64,000 bases of DNA from Clostridiales bacterium (GCA_016342415.1 JAEIOD010000007.1:62001-126000), one strand, 5' to 3'. Shown: positions 44,352 to 53,894, counted from the stretch's first letter. Numbers and translations: made by a program. The notes: a model not told the origin generated them from the sequence alone.

Positions 44352-45605
44352 ATGAAAACTAATAATTATCAAAAAAGTGGCGAATTATTTAGTCGTGCAT
44401 TAAAAGTAATACCGACTGGCGTTTATGGACATTTAGGTCCTGCTGAAAGTTGTTTTATTCCAGTGGATGCTTTTCCTTTTTTTTCAACACATGCAAAAGG
44501 TCCTTATTTCTGGGATGTTGATGGAAATAGGTTTATTGATTATATGTGTGCATATGGTCCTAATATCTTGGGATACAATGATCCGGATGTGGATTTAGCA
44601 GTAAAACAACAAATGGAAAAAGGAAACTGTGTGACCTCTCCTTCATTTGCAATGGTAGAAATGGCTGAGAAATTAGTAGACACGGTGGAAATGGCTGATT
44701 GGGCGTTTTTTGCTAAAAATGGTGGAGATGTGACCAGTTTTGCATTAATGATTGCCAAAGCTGCTACAGGTAAGAAAAAAACAATCATGGTCAAAGGTGG
44801 CTATCACGGGGTTGCACCTTGGACTCAAAAAATTGGTCATCCTGGTATCGTAGAAGAAGACGTCACAAATAATATCTATGTGAAATGGAATGACATTGAT
44901 CAACTGGAAAAGGTGATACTAGAAAATAAAAATGACATTGCCTGTTTTATATCAACACCTTATCATCATCCTGTTTTTGAAGACAATCAGATGCCGGCTA
45001 AAGGGTATTGGCAGAAAGTTAGAAAACTCTGTACCGATCATAATATTGTTTTAGCGATTGATGACGTGCGTTGTGGTTTTAGATTGGATATGAAAGGTTC
45101 GGATCACTATTTCGGATTTGAAGCAGATTTAATGTGTTTCTGTAAGGCACTAGGAAATGGATGGAACTTTTCTGCGATTTGTGGTTCTGAAAAATTCAGA
45201 GATGCTGCTTCATCTGTTATGTATACGGGGAGTTACTGGATGTCGGCGGTACCTTTTGCTGCTGGTAAAGCAACTATTGATAAATTGAATCGGTTGAATG
45301 CACCTGAATATCTTTCAAAATTAGGTACAAAGCTTCAAGATGGATTGGTATCTTCAGGTAAAAAACATGGATTTGACTTAAAGATTTCAGGTCATCCATC
45401 TATGTGGTTTATGAGAATAGCAAATGATGATTCCTTTATGCTTCATCAAGAGTGGGTATCTGAATGTGTTAAAAGAGGTGTTTTCTTTACAAACCATCAC
45501 AACTTATTTATGAACTGTGCCATGACTGAAGACGATGTGAAATTTACACACGAAGTAGCCGAAGAAGCTTTTAAGGTTGTTAGATCAAATCACCCAGAAT
45601 TATAG
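44352..45605 (+). CDS. Class-III PLP aminotransferase / aminomutase (GSAM-like)
   Basis: A protein of 417 residues. PLP-fold marks: 'GPYFWDVDGNRFIDYMCAYGPNILGYNDPDV' at the N-terminus, 'AIDDVRCGFRLDMKG' (Asp contacting the PLP nitrogen) and 'MCFCKALGNGWNFSAICG', whose Lys is the expected Schiff-base residue. It is nearest in style to glutamate-1-semialdehyde aminomutase, but no other haem genes are present. Its place next to a split transketolase suggests amination of a sugar- or acyloin-like ketone or aldehyde. Two ATGs follow GGGGG; spacing favours 44352. Confidence 0.85.
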   Translation: MKTNNYQKSGELFSRALKVIPTGVYGHLGPAESCFIPVDAFPFFSTHAKGPYFWDVDGNRFIDYMCAYGPNILGYNDPDVDLAVKQQMEKGNCVTSPSFAMVEMAEKLVDTVEMADWAFFAKNGGDVTSFALMIAKAATGKKKTIMVKGGYHGVAPWTQKIGHPGIVEEDVTNNIYVKWNDIDQLEKVILENKNDIACFISTPYHHPVFEDNQMPAKGYWQKVRKLCTDHNIVLAIDDVRCGFRLDMKGSDHYFGFEADLMCFCKALGNGWNFSAICGSEKFRDAASSVMYTGSYWMSAVPFAAGKATIDKLNRLNAPEYLSKLGTKLQDGLVSSGKKHGFDLKISGHPSMWFMRIANDDSFMLHQEWVSECVKRGVFFTNHHNLFMNCAMTEDDVKFTHEVAEEAFKVVRSNHPEL

Positions 45606-45614
45606 GAGGTAGAA

Positions 45615-46469
45615 ATGGCTTTACATAAAGAAGTATTAATTAATTTAGAGAATAAAGCACATGAGTTAAGACATTTGTGTTTGAATACAATTGTCTGGGC
45701 CGGTAGTGGTCATGTTGGGGGCTCTTTAAGTTCCATGGACATCATGACGGTATTGTTTCATAAACATATGACAGTTGATCCCAAAAAACCTAAATGGGAA
45801 GATCGTGACCGATTCATATTGAGTAAAGGACATTGTGGTGTGGGATTTGCACCTGTTTTAGCCGATAAAGGTTATTTTGATAAAGAACTGTTAAAGGAAT
45901 ACAACCATACAGGTTCATCTCTTGGCATGCACTTGGATTCTACAAAAGTGCCTGGTGTGGATGCTTCAACGGGTTCTTTAGGACATGGTTTGCCGATTGC
46001 TCTTGGTATGGCATTGGCAGCTCGAGTGACCGGGAAAAACTATATGACCTATTGTTTGATTGGCGATGGAGAATGTGATGAGGGTGTTATTTGGGAAGCT
46101 GCCATGTCTATCTCACATTACAAAACAACCAATCTAATTACAATAGTTGATAGAAACAACTGCATGATGGATGGTAAGACAGAGGACATCATGAAACTGG
46201 AGCCATTTGCTGATAAATGGCGTGCTTTTGGATTTGAAGTATTGGAAATTAACGGTAACAACATCACAGAAATAGATGAAGCTCTTTCAACCGCCAAAGC
46301 ATTTAAAGAAAAGCCTGTTGTGATTATTGCCCATACGACAAAGGGATGTGGCGTTCATTTCATGGAAGATAATTACAGATGGCATTATGGTGGCTTGGAT
46401 GCAGATAAACTAAAAGAGGCACAAACTAGTTTGGATGCACATTATGAAACAAGAATGAAAGGAGCATAA
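45615..46469 (+). CDS. Split transketolase, N-terminal (TPP-binding) subunit
   Basis: A protein of 284 residues: 'GSGHVGGSLSSMDIMTVLFHKHM', 'FILSKGHCGVGFAPVLADKGYF' and the TPP/Mg motif 'GDGECDEGVIWEAAMS...NLITIVDRNN'. It covers the first third of a normal transketolase and needs the next gene product for catalysis. It transfers two-carbon ketol units between sugars, or makes or cleaves acyloins. The 9-nt gap to the aminotransferase and 2-nt gap to its partner show tight coupling. It is probably a pathway-specific enzyme. Confidence 0.93.
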   Translation: MALHKEVLINLENKAHELRHLCLNTIVWAGSGHVGGSLSSMDIMTVLFHKHMTVDPKKPKWEDRDRFILSKGHCGVGFAPVLADKGYFDKELLKEYNHTGSSLGMHLDSTKVPGVDASTGSLGHGLPIALGMALAARVTGKNYMTYCLIGDGECDEGVIWEAAMSISHYKTTNLITIVDRNNCMMDGKTEDIMKLEPFADKWRAFGFEVLEINGNNITEIDEALSTAKAFKEKPVVIIAHTTKGCGVHFMEDNYRWHYGGLDADKLKEAQTSLDAHYETRMKGA

Positions 46470-46471
46470 AG

Positions 46472-47479
46472 ATGGCTGGATTAACATATACCGTATTTGA
46501 TACAACCAATTTATCAACAGCAGAAGTTTATGGAAAGACCTTGGTTGAGTTAGCGAAAGAGCATGAGGACTTAGTTGGATTAACAGCGGATTTGGCAAAA
46601 TCAACTAAAATAGGTATTTTAGCAGACCATTATCCCGAAAGATTTTTTAATATGGGTATTGCAGAACAAAATCTATTTGGTGTTGCTGCTGGTATGGCAA
46701 CGGCAGGACTAACGCCTTTTGTATCAACCTTTGCAGTGTTTACTTCTATGAGAGCACTCGATCAAGTGCATACAGATATCTGTTATCAAAATTTAAATGT
46801 AAAGATGATTGCAACACATGCGGGTCTATCTTTTGGTCAAGCCGGTTCAACGCATCACTGTACTGAAGATATTGGCATCATGAGAACAATGGCCAACTTA
46901 ACGATTATGGTACCAGCAGATGGTACAGAAACTGCTAAGGCTGTACATGCTGCTTATCATACCGAAGGACCGATGTATATCCGAATTAACAGAGGATTTG
47001 ATCAAAAGTTATATGAGTCTGGTGATTATGACTTTGAAATCGGTAAATCCATTGAACTTAGGGAAGGCACTGACTTAACCATTATTGCCTGTGGTTCATG
47101 TGTATATCAGGCTGTAGAAGCTGCAAAAATATTAGAAGCAACTGACGGTTTAAAAATTAGAGTGTTGAATATGCATACTATAAAACCGTTAGATAATGAA
47201 GCCATCATGAAAGCTGTTCATGAAACCAGAAGAATTATTACTGTAGAAGACCACAATATTTACGGTGGATTAGGTAGTGCGGTTTCAGAAGTGATAGCAG
47301 AAGGGGGTAAAGCCTGTGGTTTCAAAAGGCTTGGCATACCAGATACTTACTCAATTATAGGTCTGCATGAAGATTTGATGAATCATTATGGCATTGATAC
47401 AATTGGAATCGTAGATACTGTGAGAGAGATTATGGGCAAGGATTTTGAAGAAGATGATGATTGGGAAGATGAGGTGTAG
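46472..47479 (+). CDS. Split transketolase, C-terminal subunit
   Basis: A protein of 335 residues with the pyrimidine-binding domain ('FFNMGIAEQNLFGVAAGMATAGLTPFVSTFAVF', in which the Glu of 'AEQN' activates TPP), 'GLSFGQAGSTHHCTEDIGIMRTMANLTIMVPAD', and the C-terminal transketolase domain ('HTIKPLDNEAIMKAVHETRRIITVEDHNIYGGLGSAVSEVIAE'). The DXS-like C-terminal wording is common to split transketolases too. It forms the active heterodimer or heterotetramer with the preceding subunit. Confidence 0.93.
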   Translation: MAGLTYTVFDTTNLSTAEVYGKTLVELAKEHEDLVGLTADLAKSTKIGILADHYPERFFNMGIAEQNLFGVAAGMATAGLTPFVSTFAVFTSMRALDQVHTDICYQNLNVKMIATHAGLSFGQAGSTHHCTEDIGIMRTMANLTIMVPADGTETAKAVHAAYHTEGPMYIRINRGFDQKLYESGDYDFEIGKSIELREGTDLTIIACGSCVYQAVEAAKILEATDGLKIRVLNMHTIKPLDNEAIMKAVHETRRIITVEDHNIYGGLGSAVSEVIAEGGKACGFKRLGIPDTYSIIGLHEDLMNHYGIDTIGIVDTVREIMGKDFEEDDDWEDEV

Positions 47480-47480
47480 T

Positions 47481-48263
47481 ATGGACAATCAAGAACGCTA
47501 TGCTAATGTTATCTTTTTAAATGCCGTATTGCCACTGTTAAAAGTCATTGTAGAAGAGGATGAAAAACTTTCTAATAAATTTTCTAAACTCACTGGAACG
47601 CTTCAAATAAGCGCATTATATGACGAAGGAAAAGTAGGCACACATTATGAAATAGAAGAAGGCAGTATAAAAGTTGTTAAAGGTGTGATCGAAGCACCGA
47701 CATTGGAACTCGAGTTTAAGAGTATTGAACTGTTTAACGGTTTTTTTAAAGGGACCAGTAAAAAACTGCCTAAGATCAAAGGTATCAAACATCTCAGACT
47801 GTTAATAGCTTCGTTAGGTGGATTGATGAAGATGGCCAATTTATTGGGATTGAGTACACCACCTCCTGAGGAAAAGGAAAAGAAGTTATTGGTTAGGTTG
47901 TATTTTTATTTGTTGTCGTCAGGAATCAGTCAACTCAATAAAGTTGGTCATCCTGAAATCTCTAAATGGGTCAAAAAAAGCCCGGATAGGGTGTATGCTT
48001 GGACCGTGGAAAACGATGAAGAAATGTCAGCCTTCTTAAGAATTAAAGCGGGTAACTCAAAAGCTTCTAGAGGTATTTATAAAAGATCCAAGCCGTTTTT
48101 TACCATGCGATTTGATTCAACCGAGAGTGCTTTGGGGATCTTAATGGAAATAGATGACATGATAGAATCTACTATAAAAGGTAAATTGGTGATGGAAGGC
48201 GCACCTGAGTTTGGTGCACAACTAGGCGATTATATGACCATAGTTGGGGGATATGCAAAGTAG
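47481..48263 (+). CDS. Second SCP2-like protein
   Basis: A protein of 260 residues related in plan to the first gene of the cluster: 'LQISALYDEGKVGTHYEIEEGSIKVVKGVIEAPTLELEFKSIELFNGFFKGT' and 'SAFLRIKAGNSKASRGIYKRSKPFFTMRFDSTESALGILMEIDDMIESTIKGKLVMEGAPEFGAQLGDYM'. Both repeats show the SCP2-type sheet-helix pattern. ATG 47481 lies 1 nt after the transketolase stop behind GAGGTG. Two different SCP2-like proteins in one operon suggest a hydrophobic or CoA-bound intermediate. The assignment rests on pattern, not alignment. Confidence 0.65.
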   Translation: MDNQERYANVIFLNAVLPLLKVIVEEDEKLSNKFSKLTGTLQISALYDEGKVGTHYEIEEGSIKVVKGVIEAPTLELEFKSIELFNGFFKGTSKKLPKIKGIKHLRLLIASLGGLMKMANLLGLSTPPPEEKEKKLLVRLYFYLLSSGISQLNKVGHPEISKWVKKSPDRVYAWTVENDEEMSAFLRIKAGNSKASRGIYKRSKPFFTMRFDSTESALGILMEIDDMIESTIKGKLVMEGAPEFGAQLGDYMTIVGGYAK

Positions 48264-48272
48264 GGGTGACAT

Positions 48273-48800
48273 ATGAAGATAAAATCAGTAAGTCATGTGG
48301 GTGTAACTGTATCGGATTTTGAAAAATCTGTGAAGTGGTATCATGATAATTTTGGATTCAAATTGATCAGCGAACAGGTTCTTGATAAAGAGGTGGTCCA
48401 GATGTTATGGCCACTGTATCAAGTTGAAGATTCCAGTGTTCGACTGGGTTTTTTAAGAGCGCCTAAGGGACATGTCGTTGAAATCTTTGAATTCTCTAAT
48501 AAGGGAAACCGCAGAATTCATGAATGGAATATACCAGGACCATCACATTTTACACTGGATGTTAAAAATGTTCCGAAATGGTATAAAACACATAAGAACA
48601 AAATGAATTTTGTGATAGAACCTCAAATTACAGACGGCAACCACTGGGTGTTTTTAAAGGATCCAGATGGCAATCTAATAGAGTTGATCGATTTAAAAAT
48701 GAATTATTTCATCATAAGGGTTCTTGGGGGCATTGCTGGCTCTGTGATGAAAAAAAACAATTTCAAAAATTACTACAAGGAGCAGGTTAATGAACTATGA
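48273..48800 (+). CDS. VOC superfamily (glyoxalase/dioxygenase-fold) protein
   Basis: A protein of 175 residues with two beta-alpha-beta-beta-beta modules: 'VSHVGVTVSDFEKSVKWYHDNFGFKLISE' and 'HFTLDVKNVPKWYKTHKN...FLKDPDGNLIELIDL'. Metal ligands of the glyoxalase type are plausible (His in 'SHVGV', Glu in 'VVEIFEF', His in 'SHFTLD', Glu in 'LIELID'). Such proteins act as isomerases, epimerases or lyases on small carbonyl compounds. The final ~30 residues are a basic tail. The last 11 nt overlap the next gene. Confidence 0.85.
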   Translation: MKIKSVSHVGVTVSDFEKSVKWYHDNFGFKLISEQVLDKEVVQMLWPLYQVEDSSVRLGFLRAPKGHVVEIFEFSNKGNRRIHEWNIPGPSHFTLDVKNVPKWYKTHKNKMNFVIEPQITDGNHWVFLKDPDGNLIELIDLKMNYFIIRVLGGIAGSVMKKNNFKNYYKEQVNEL

Positions 48801-51042
48801 AGATAAAATTCAGAAAATAGTCGATGGTTTTTCTACGTGGTTCGAAGATGAAAACTTGTTGGGACTCGGTAGAATCACAGATGATTTAAAGCCACATACA
48901 GCCATGTTTGAGTCGATTTATGTCAATAAAATAAAGCTTAAAAACCGTGTGATTATGGGACCGATGGGTAATGTGAATATGGCTGATGAAATGGGTAAAC
49001 CAAGTCAAAAAATGATCAGTTACTATTTAGAACGTGCTAAAGGTGGGGTGGGTCTTATTACCAGTGGTATGATTCCTGTCAGTGTTGATGATGATCCTTC
49101 TTATGGTGATACCGATGCGACAGGAATTTTCCCAAGACTTGATACACACCGTTCGACTTATTCAGGTTGGCGAACTATTGCAGAAGGTTGTCATGCTTAT
49201 GGTTCTAAATTCTTTGTTCAATTAGCACCTGGAATGGGACGGGTTGGTAACCCTGAGTGTTTAACAAAAAAAATGAAATTGCCGATTTCGTCTTCATGGC
49301 AAAAAAATTGGTATATACCTGAAATTCCATGTCGTCCAATATCAGATAATAAATGTAAAAAGATTATCAACAAAACAGCTCAAGCGGCAGCTGATTGTAA
49401 AGCATTAAACATTGATGGTGTTTATCTACATGGTCACTCAGGTTATTTGATAGAACAAATGACAGATACAGCCTATAACAATAGAAAATTAGGTCGTTAT
49501 AAGCATTATCAAAACTTTGGAATAGATATGATAAAAGCCATTCGTAAAAGAGTCGGTCCGTATTATCCAATCTACTATAGAATTGATTTGTCATTGGCAT
49601 TGCAAGCGACCTATAAGGACCGTCTTTCTAAAGAGAAGGTCTTAAAGAGCTTACATAGGGAACGGTCTGTAGAAATGACCTTGGATTATATGAAGAATTT
49701 GGTATCAGCTGGTGTGGATATGTTTGATGTGGATCTGGGTGGTTATGAAAACTGGTGGCTACCACATCCACCAAATGGTATGCCACCTGGAACATTCTTA
49801 GAAGTTGCTGAAATGGTTAAGGATTATTTTGATTCAGAAAACATCCTTTCAAATGTAGGTATTAAAGTGCCGATAGTAGGTGTTGGTAAACTCGGTAATC
49901 CAGACTTGGCAGAAATGGCTTTAAGGAGTCAAAAATGCGATATGGTGATGTTATCAAGACCGCTTTTAGCAGATCCTGATTGGGTTAACAAAGTCTATGC
50001 AGAACGTGTGAAGGAAATCAAACCCTGTATTGGTGACCATGAAGGGTGTTTGGGCCAACTGGCTATTGGAGGTCATCCGCATTGTGCAGTCAATCCAAGA
50101 ACGGCGTTTGAAGATGTCTATACAGAAGAATTACCTGAAGTAAACACCCCTAAGAAAATAGCGGTTATTGGTGCGGGTCCTTGTGGTGTAACAGCAGCAG
50201 TAACGCTTAAAAAAAGAGGGCATGATGTAACGCTTATTGATAAGAAAGAAAAAGCAGGAGGCATGCTGTTAACGGGTGGTATTCCGAAAGTGAAATTTGA
50301 AATTCTAAATTACATTGATTATTTAAATCATCAGTTGGAACACCATCATGTGAAAGTACTCTTTGAGACAAATGCAGATGAAACCATGCTAAAATCAGTT
50401 GGATATGATATCATTATAACAAGTACTGGTACTAAACCAATCATACCACCGATAGAGGGTGTCTTGAAAAAACATGTCATTACTGCAGTTGATTTTTTGG
50501 ACAATAAAGACAAGTATGCAGATTACTCTGATTATGTTGTTGTTGGTGGCTCGGATGTAGGATGTGAAGTAGCACATTTGCTGTCTTATGAATTTAAGAA
50601 AAAAACCACTTTAGTAGAAATGGGTCCTTATTTGATGCCTAAAACATGTACATCTAATAGGCATTTTATGATACATCATCTCAATCAAGCTGGTGTTAAA
50701 ATACTCAATTGTACTCAGTTAAAATCCATTGAGGACAAATATATTGTGCTTTCAAGAAATTATTCCAAAACAGTACCAGATCCTACTCAAACATGGACAC
50801 CATTATTATCTGAAAATATAATCAATCCTTTTAAGAAAAAGATAAAAGAGGCTATTAAAGAAGATATAATAGAAGCCGATCTTGTCATATTGGCAACTGG
50901 AGCAAGTGTTAATGAAGTGCTTTATGAACGTTTAAAGAAACATAAAACGGCAAAGTATATTTATAACATCGGAGATTCGTTTGCGCCGGGAAGAGTACTA
51001 GAGGCTGTTAAGGCTGGATATAAGGTAGGACGGACATTATAG
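48790..51042 (+). CDS. OYE-type FMN/FAD reductase (BaiCD/BaiH/2-enoate reductase family)
   Basis: A protein of 750 residues. After an unusual ~40-residue N-terminal extension, the FMN barrel runs to about 410 ('NKIKLKNRVIMGPMGNVNMADEMGK', 'GVYLHGHSGYLIEQMTDTAYNNR'). The [4Fe-4S] segment reads 'CIGDHEGC...GHPHC', so the usual second cysteine is Asp. FAD fold 'IAVIGAGPCGVTAAVTLKKRGHDVTLIDKKEKAGGML' begins about 457, NAD(P) fold 'YVVVGGSDVGCEVAHLL' about 580. The family reduces activated C=C bonds of enoates or enones with NAD(P)H. It overlaps the VOC gene and is followed directly by the regulator. Confidence 0.88.
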   Translation: MNYEDKIQKIVDGFSTWFEDENLLGLGRITDDLKPHTAMFESIYVNKIKLKNRVIMGPMGNVNMADEMGKPSQKMISYYLERAKGGVGLITSGMIPVSVDDDPSYGDTDATGIFPRLDTHRSTYSGWRTIAEGCHAYGSKFFVQLAPGMGRVGNPECLTKKMKLPISSSWQKNWYIPEIPCRPISDNKCKKIINKTAQAAADCKALNIDGVYLHGHSGYLIEQMTDTAYNNRKLGRYKHYQNFGIDMIKAIRKRVGPYYPIYYRIDLSLALQATYKDRLSKEKVLKSLHRERSVEMTLDYMKNLVSAGVDMFDVDLGGYENWWLPHPPNGMPPGTFLEVAEMVKDYFDSENILSNVGIKVPIVGVGKLGNPDLAEMALRSQKCDMVMLSRPLLADPDWVNKVYAERVKEIKPCIGDHEGCLGQLAIGGHPHCAVNPRTAFEDVYTEELPEVNTPKKIAVIGAGPCGVTAAVTLKKRGHDVTLIDKKEKAGGMLLTGGIPKVKFEILNYIDYLNHQLEHHHVKVLFETNADETMLKSVGYDIIITSTGTKPIIPPIEGVLKKHVITAVDFLDNKDKYADYSDYVVVGGSDVGCEVAHLLSYEFKKKTTLVEMGPYLMPKTCTSNRHFMIHHLNQAGVKILNCTQLKSIEDKYIVLSRNYSKTVPDPTQTWTPLLSENIINPFKKKIKEAIKEDIIEADLVILATGASVNEVLYERLKKHKTAKYIYNIGDSFAPGRVLEAVKAGYKVGRTL

Positions 51043-51052
51043 TGGAGGCAAA

Positions 51053-51718
51053 ATGACGGAGATAAAAACAGAACAAAAAAAGTTTTACAAAGATAGATTT
51101 GATGTTATCTCAGAAGAAAAAAGAGAACAGGTGTTAACCGCAGCAATAGAAGAATTTGCAAAAAATGGATTTAATGGAACAAGTATCAACAAGGTTGCCA
51201 AACGCGCTAAAATTAGTATAGGTGCGATGTATTCTTATTTTGAGTCAAAAGATGATCTTTTTTTAACTGTTGTGGAGCGATTATTTTCTGTTTTAGAATT
51301 AGCGATAAAAGATGTTGATGTGGATAGAGATATTTTCGAAATTATTGAAGCATTATTTTATAGAGCACATGATTATGCCGTTTCATATCCTGAAATGAAT
51401 CAAATTTACCTTGATTTTTCGACACAAAGTTTGTCAAATCTATCAGGAAAAGTCTCTAAAAGACTTGAAAGTATCTCAATGGACTTGTATCAAAATGTTA
51501 TTGAAAATGCAAAAGCCAAACGTGAGATGGATCCTTCTATCGATACCGGGATGTTCAGCTTTTTAGTTGACAACTTAATTATGATGTATCAATTCTCATT
51601 CACATCGGAATATTACAAACAACGGATGAAATTATTCTTGGGGGACCGTCTCTATGAGAATGAAAAAAAACAAATAAATGAAATTCTAAAAATCTTGAGA
51701 AAGGCAATTCAGCTTTAA
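51053..51718 (+). CDS. TetR/AcrR family regulator of the cluster
   Basis: A protein of 221 residues with the N-terminal helix-turn-helix 'EFAKNGFNGTSINKVAKRAKISIGAMYSYFESKDDLFLTVV' and a variable ligand-binding C-terminus. It is encoded inside the operon, 10 nt behind the OYE gene and 14 nt before AOR, a typical place for an autoregulated pathway repressor. The palindrome at 43489-43508 overlapping the promoter start is its likely operator. The effector is presumably a pathway substrate or intermediate. Confidence 0.9.
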   Translation: MTEIKTEQKKFYKDRFDVISEEKREQVLTAAIEEFAKNGFNGTSINKVAKRAKISIGAMYSYFESKDDLFLTVVERLFSVLELAIKDVDVDRDIFEIIEALFYRAHDYAVSYPEMNQIYLDFSTQSLSNLSGKVSKRLESISMDLYQNVIENAKAKREMDPSIDTGMFSFLVDNLIMMYQFSFTSEYYKQRMKLFLGDRLYENEKKQINEILKILRKAIQL

Positions 51719-51732
51719 TAATAGGAGGTTTT

Positions 51733-53613
51733 ATGCTAGGTGGTTATGAAGGAAAAGTATTAAGTATCAATTTGTCTGATCATACAACAGAGTTATATCC
51801 ATGGTCAGATGAGGATAGGAAAAAATATTTAGGTGGTAAGATTATGGCAGCAAAGATAATTTATGATCTTTTAGCCCCTAATGTAAAACCACTTTCTGAA
51901 GATAATATCGTTGTTATTTCAACAGGACCCTTTACCAATACAGGTGCACCAGCATCTAGTAGATTTAATGCATCCACGATATCACCACTCACCAATCTAA
52001 TAACATCATCCAACTGTGGTGGTAATTTTGGTTTGATGTTAAAAAAAGCAGGTTATGATGCCTTGATTATAAGAGGACAATCTGAAAACAAAGTTTGGAT
52101 AGAAATAAATGATAAGGTAGTCTTTCATGAAGCTAATGATTTATGGGGATTGTCAGTAGAAGAGACTCAAGAAAACATGCCCCAAAAGAGTGGAAAATTG
52201 GTCATTGGACCTGCTGGTGAGAATGCTGTAAAATTTGCTGGATTATTTTCACAAGAAAGAACCGCAGGTCGTGGTGGTATAGGTGCTGTTTTTGGGTATA
52301 AGAACTTAAAAGGAATTTCAAGCTTTGGTACCAACAAGACGCCAGTATCACATGTAAAAACCAAAGAGTTCTACAAACGTTGGATTAAAAACATTAGAAA
52401 ACACCCTCTAACAGGTACTCAGCTGCCGAAATATGGGACTGCAGGGCTTTTAACTGTGATGCATCATAATAATATACTAGCAACTAGAAACTTTAATGAA
52501 GGGCGATTTTCTGGGTTTAATAAGATATCTGGAGAATACTTAGCTGAAAATCATTTGGTTAAAAATAAAGGGTGTATCACATGTCCAATTCAATGTGGTA
52601 GACAAGTTGAGATTGATGGCAAAGTAGTAAAAGGACCTGAATTGGAGACTTTAGGTTTATTTGGAGCGAATATTCTAAATGATGACATAGAGTCAATTCT
52701 AAGATGGAATTTAGAACTTGATCAACTGGGTATGGATTCAATTAGTACAGCAGGTGTTATTGCTTTTGCGATGGAACTCAATGAAAAGGGTCTTTGGGAC
52801 AATGGATTGGAGTTTGGTAAAATTGATAATATATCAAAAACAATAGAAGATATTGCTTATAAAAGGGGTATTGGTAAAGATCTTTCGGAAGGTGTTAGAT
52901 TCCTTTCAAACAAATATGGTGGAAAAGAATTTGCGATACATTCTAAAGGAATGGAGCTTTCAGCATATGAACCAAGAGGTGCTGTTGGTCAAGGATTAGG
53001 CTATGCTGTTTCAAATAGAGGTGGGTGTCATCTAAATGCTGGATATATCGTGTTATTTGAAGGTTTGAGTATGAATATGAATCCTCATAAAGAAACCAAT
53101 AAAGCGGAGTTTACGATATTCAGTCAAGATTTATTGGAAGTCTGTTCAGCATCGGGATTATGTTTGTTTACACTTCAACCGATGTTGCCTCCAGGTATTA
53201 TTATGAAACCAAATAGTTTTGTCACTCAAACGGCCAATAAGATGTTAACGGCACCAATAACTGCGTTTATGATTAAGCAGTTGAATTATTCAAAGGAAAA
53301 AAGTATGCCTATCCATTTACCAATGATTCCTCATAGTAAAGCTTTGGGCTACGTTACAGGTATGCCAATGGATATTGGACGGTTTAAAACCATAGGAGAA
53401 AGAGGATTTAACCTAGAAAGACTTGTGAATATTAAAAGAGGTCTAATTGCCTCGGATGATGATTTACCATCTAGACTAAAAAATGAACCACAGCATGGTA
53501 ATCATGAAGCAAAGGTACCATTGGAGTCATTGAAGAGCCAATTCTATAAGTGTAGAGGTTGGGATACTTCTGGGGTACCAACAGAAAAGACACTCAAGAA
53601 ATTAGGTTTATGA
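51733..53613 (+). CDS. Aldehyde ferredoxin oxidoreductase family enzyme (tungstopterin)
   Basis: A protein of 626 residues. N-terminal AOR domain ('GGYEGKVLSINLSDHTTELYPW...YLGGKIMAAKIIYDLL', 'GPFTNTGAPASSRFNASTISPLT') and the cofactor-binding 'RTAGRGGIGAVFGYKNLKGI'. [4Fe-4S] ligands appear in 'GCITCPIQCGR' (CxxCxxxC) with the distal Cys in 'LEVCSASGLC'. The family oxidises aldehydes to acids with ferredoxin, or reduces acids, in the cytosol. The aldehyde here would come from neighbouring transketolase, aminotransferase or VOC steps. AGGAGG precedes the ATG. A MoaD-like gene follows by 1 nt. Confidence 0.92.
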   Translation: MLGGYEGKVLSINLSDHTTELYPWSDEDRKKYLGGKIMAAKIIYDLLAPNVKPLSEDNIVVISTGPFTNTGAPASSRFNASTISPLTNLITSSNCGGNFGLMLKKAGYDALIIRGQSENKVWIEINDKVVFHEANDLWGLSVEETQENMPQKSGKLVIGPAGENAVKFAGLFSQERTAGRGGIGAVFGYKNLKGISSFGTNKTPVSHVKTKEFYKRWIKNIRKHPLTGTQLPKYGTAGLLTVMHHNNILATRNFNEGRFSGFNKISGEYLAENHLVKNKGCITCPIQCGRQVEIDGKVVKGPELETLGLFGANILNDDIESILRWNLELDQLGMDSISTAGVIAFAMELNEKGLWDNGLEFGKIDNISKTIEDIAYKRGIGKDLSEGVRFLSNKYGGKEFAIHSKGMELSAYEPRGAVGQGLGYAVSNRGGCHLNAGYIVLFEGLSMNMNPHKETNKAEFTIFSQDLLEVCSASGLCLFTLQPMLPPGIIMKPNSFVTQTANKMLTAPITAFMIKQLNYSKEKSMPIHLPMIPHSKALGYVTGMPMDIGRFKTIGERGFNLERLVNIKRGLIASDDDLPSRLKNEPQHGNHEAKVPLESLKSQFYKCRGWDTSGVPTEKTLKKLGL

Positions 53614-53614
53614 T

Positions 53615-53863
53615 ATGATAAAAGTAGAGTTTTATGGTACATTAAGAAGTTTAATGAATTTGGATATGCTAAATGTTGAGGCGGGTACAATCAAAGAACT
53701 TATTGTGGCCATTGAGGAAAAAACAAAAATTGCATGTAAATCAGAACTTCGAAATGCAATTACTTTTGTGAATCAAGAGAATTTTTTAAAGCTAAAAAAA
53801 TACAATACAAAATTAATAGCAGGAGATGAGGTCGTTTTTCTATCTCCAGCAAGTGGTGGGTAA
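53615..53863 (+). CDS. MoaD/ThiS-like ubiquitin-fold protein, AOR partner
   Basis: Eighty-two residues with a beta-grasp pattern ('MIKVEFYGTLRSLMNL', 'GTIKELIVAIEEKT', 'KLIAGDEVVFLSPASGG') and the terminal Gly-Gly needed for adenylation and thiocarboxylation. MoaD-like proteins next to AOR genes are thought to supply sulfur for the tungstopterin of that enzyme. It starts 1 nt after the AOR stop, so it is translationally coupled. Confidence 0.88.
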   Translation: MIKVEFYGTLRSLMNLDMLNVEAGTIKELIVAIEEKTKIACKSELRNAITFVNQENFLKLKKYNTKLIAGDEVVFLSPASGG

Positions 53864-53894
53864 TACTGATTAAATTGGTAATGGAGATGATCAT

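Noticed and set aside
45615-47479. Sulfoquinovose transketolase pathway or housekeeping transketolase.
   Set aside because: No sulfosugar isomerase, sulfonate exporter or pentose-phosphate gene nearby; the neighbours point elsewhere, though the split form alone does not decide.
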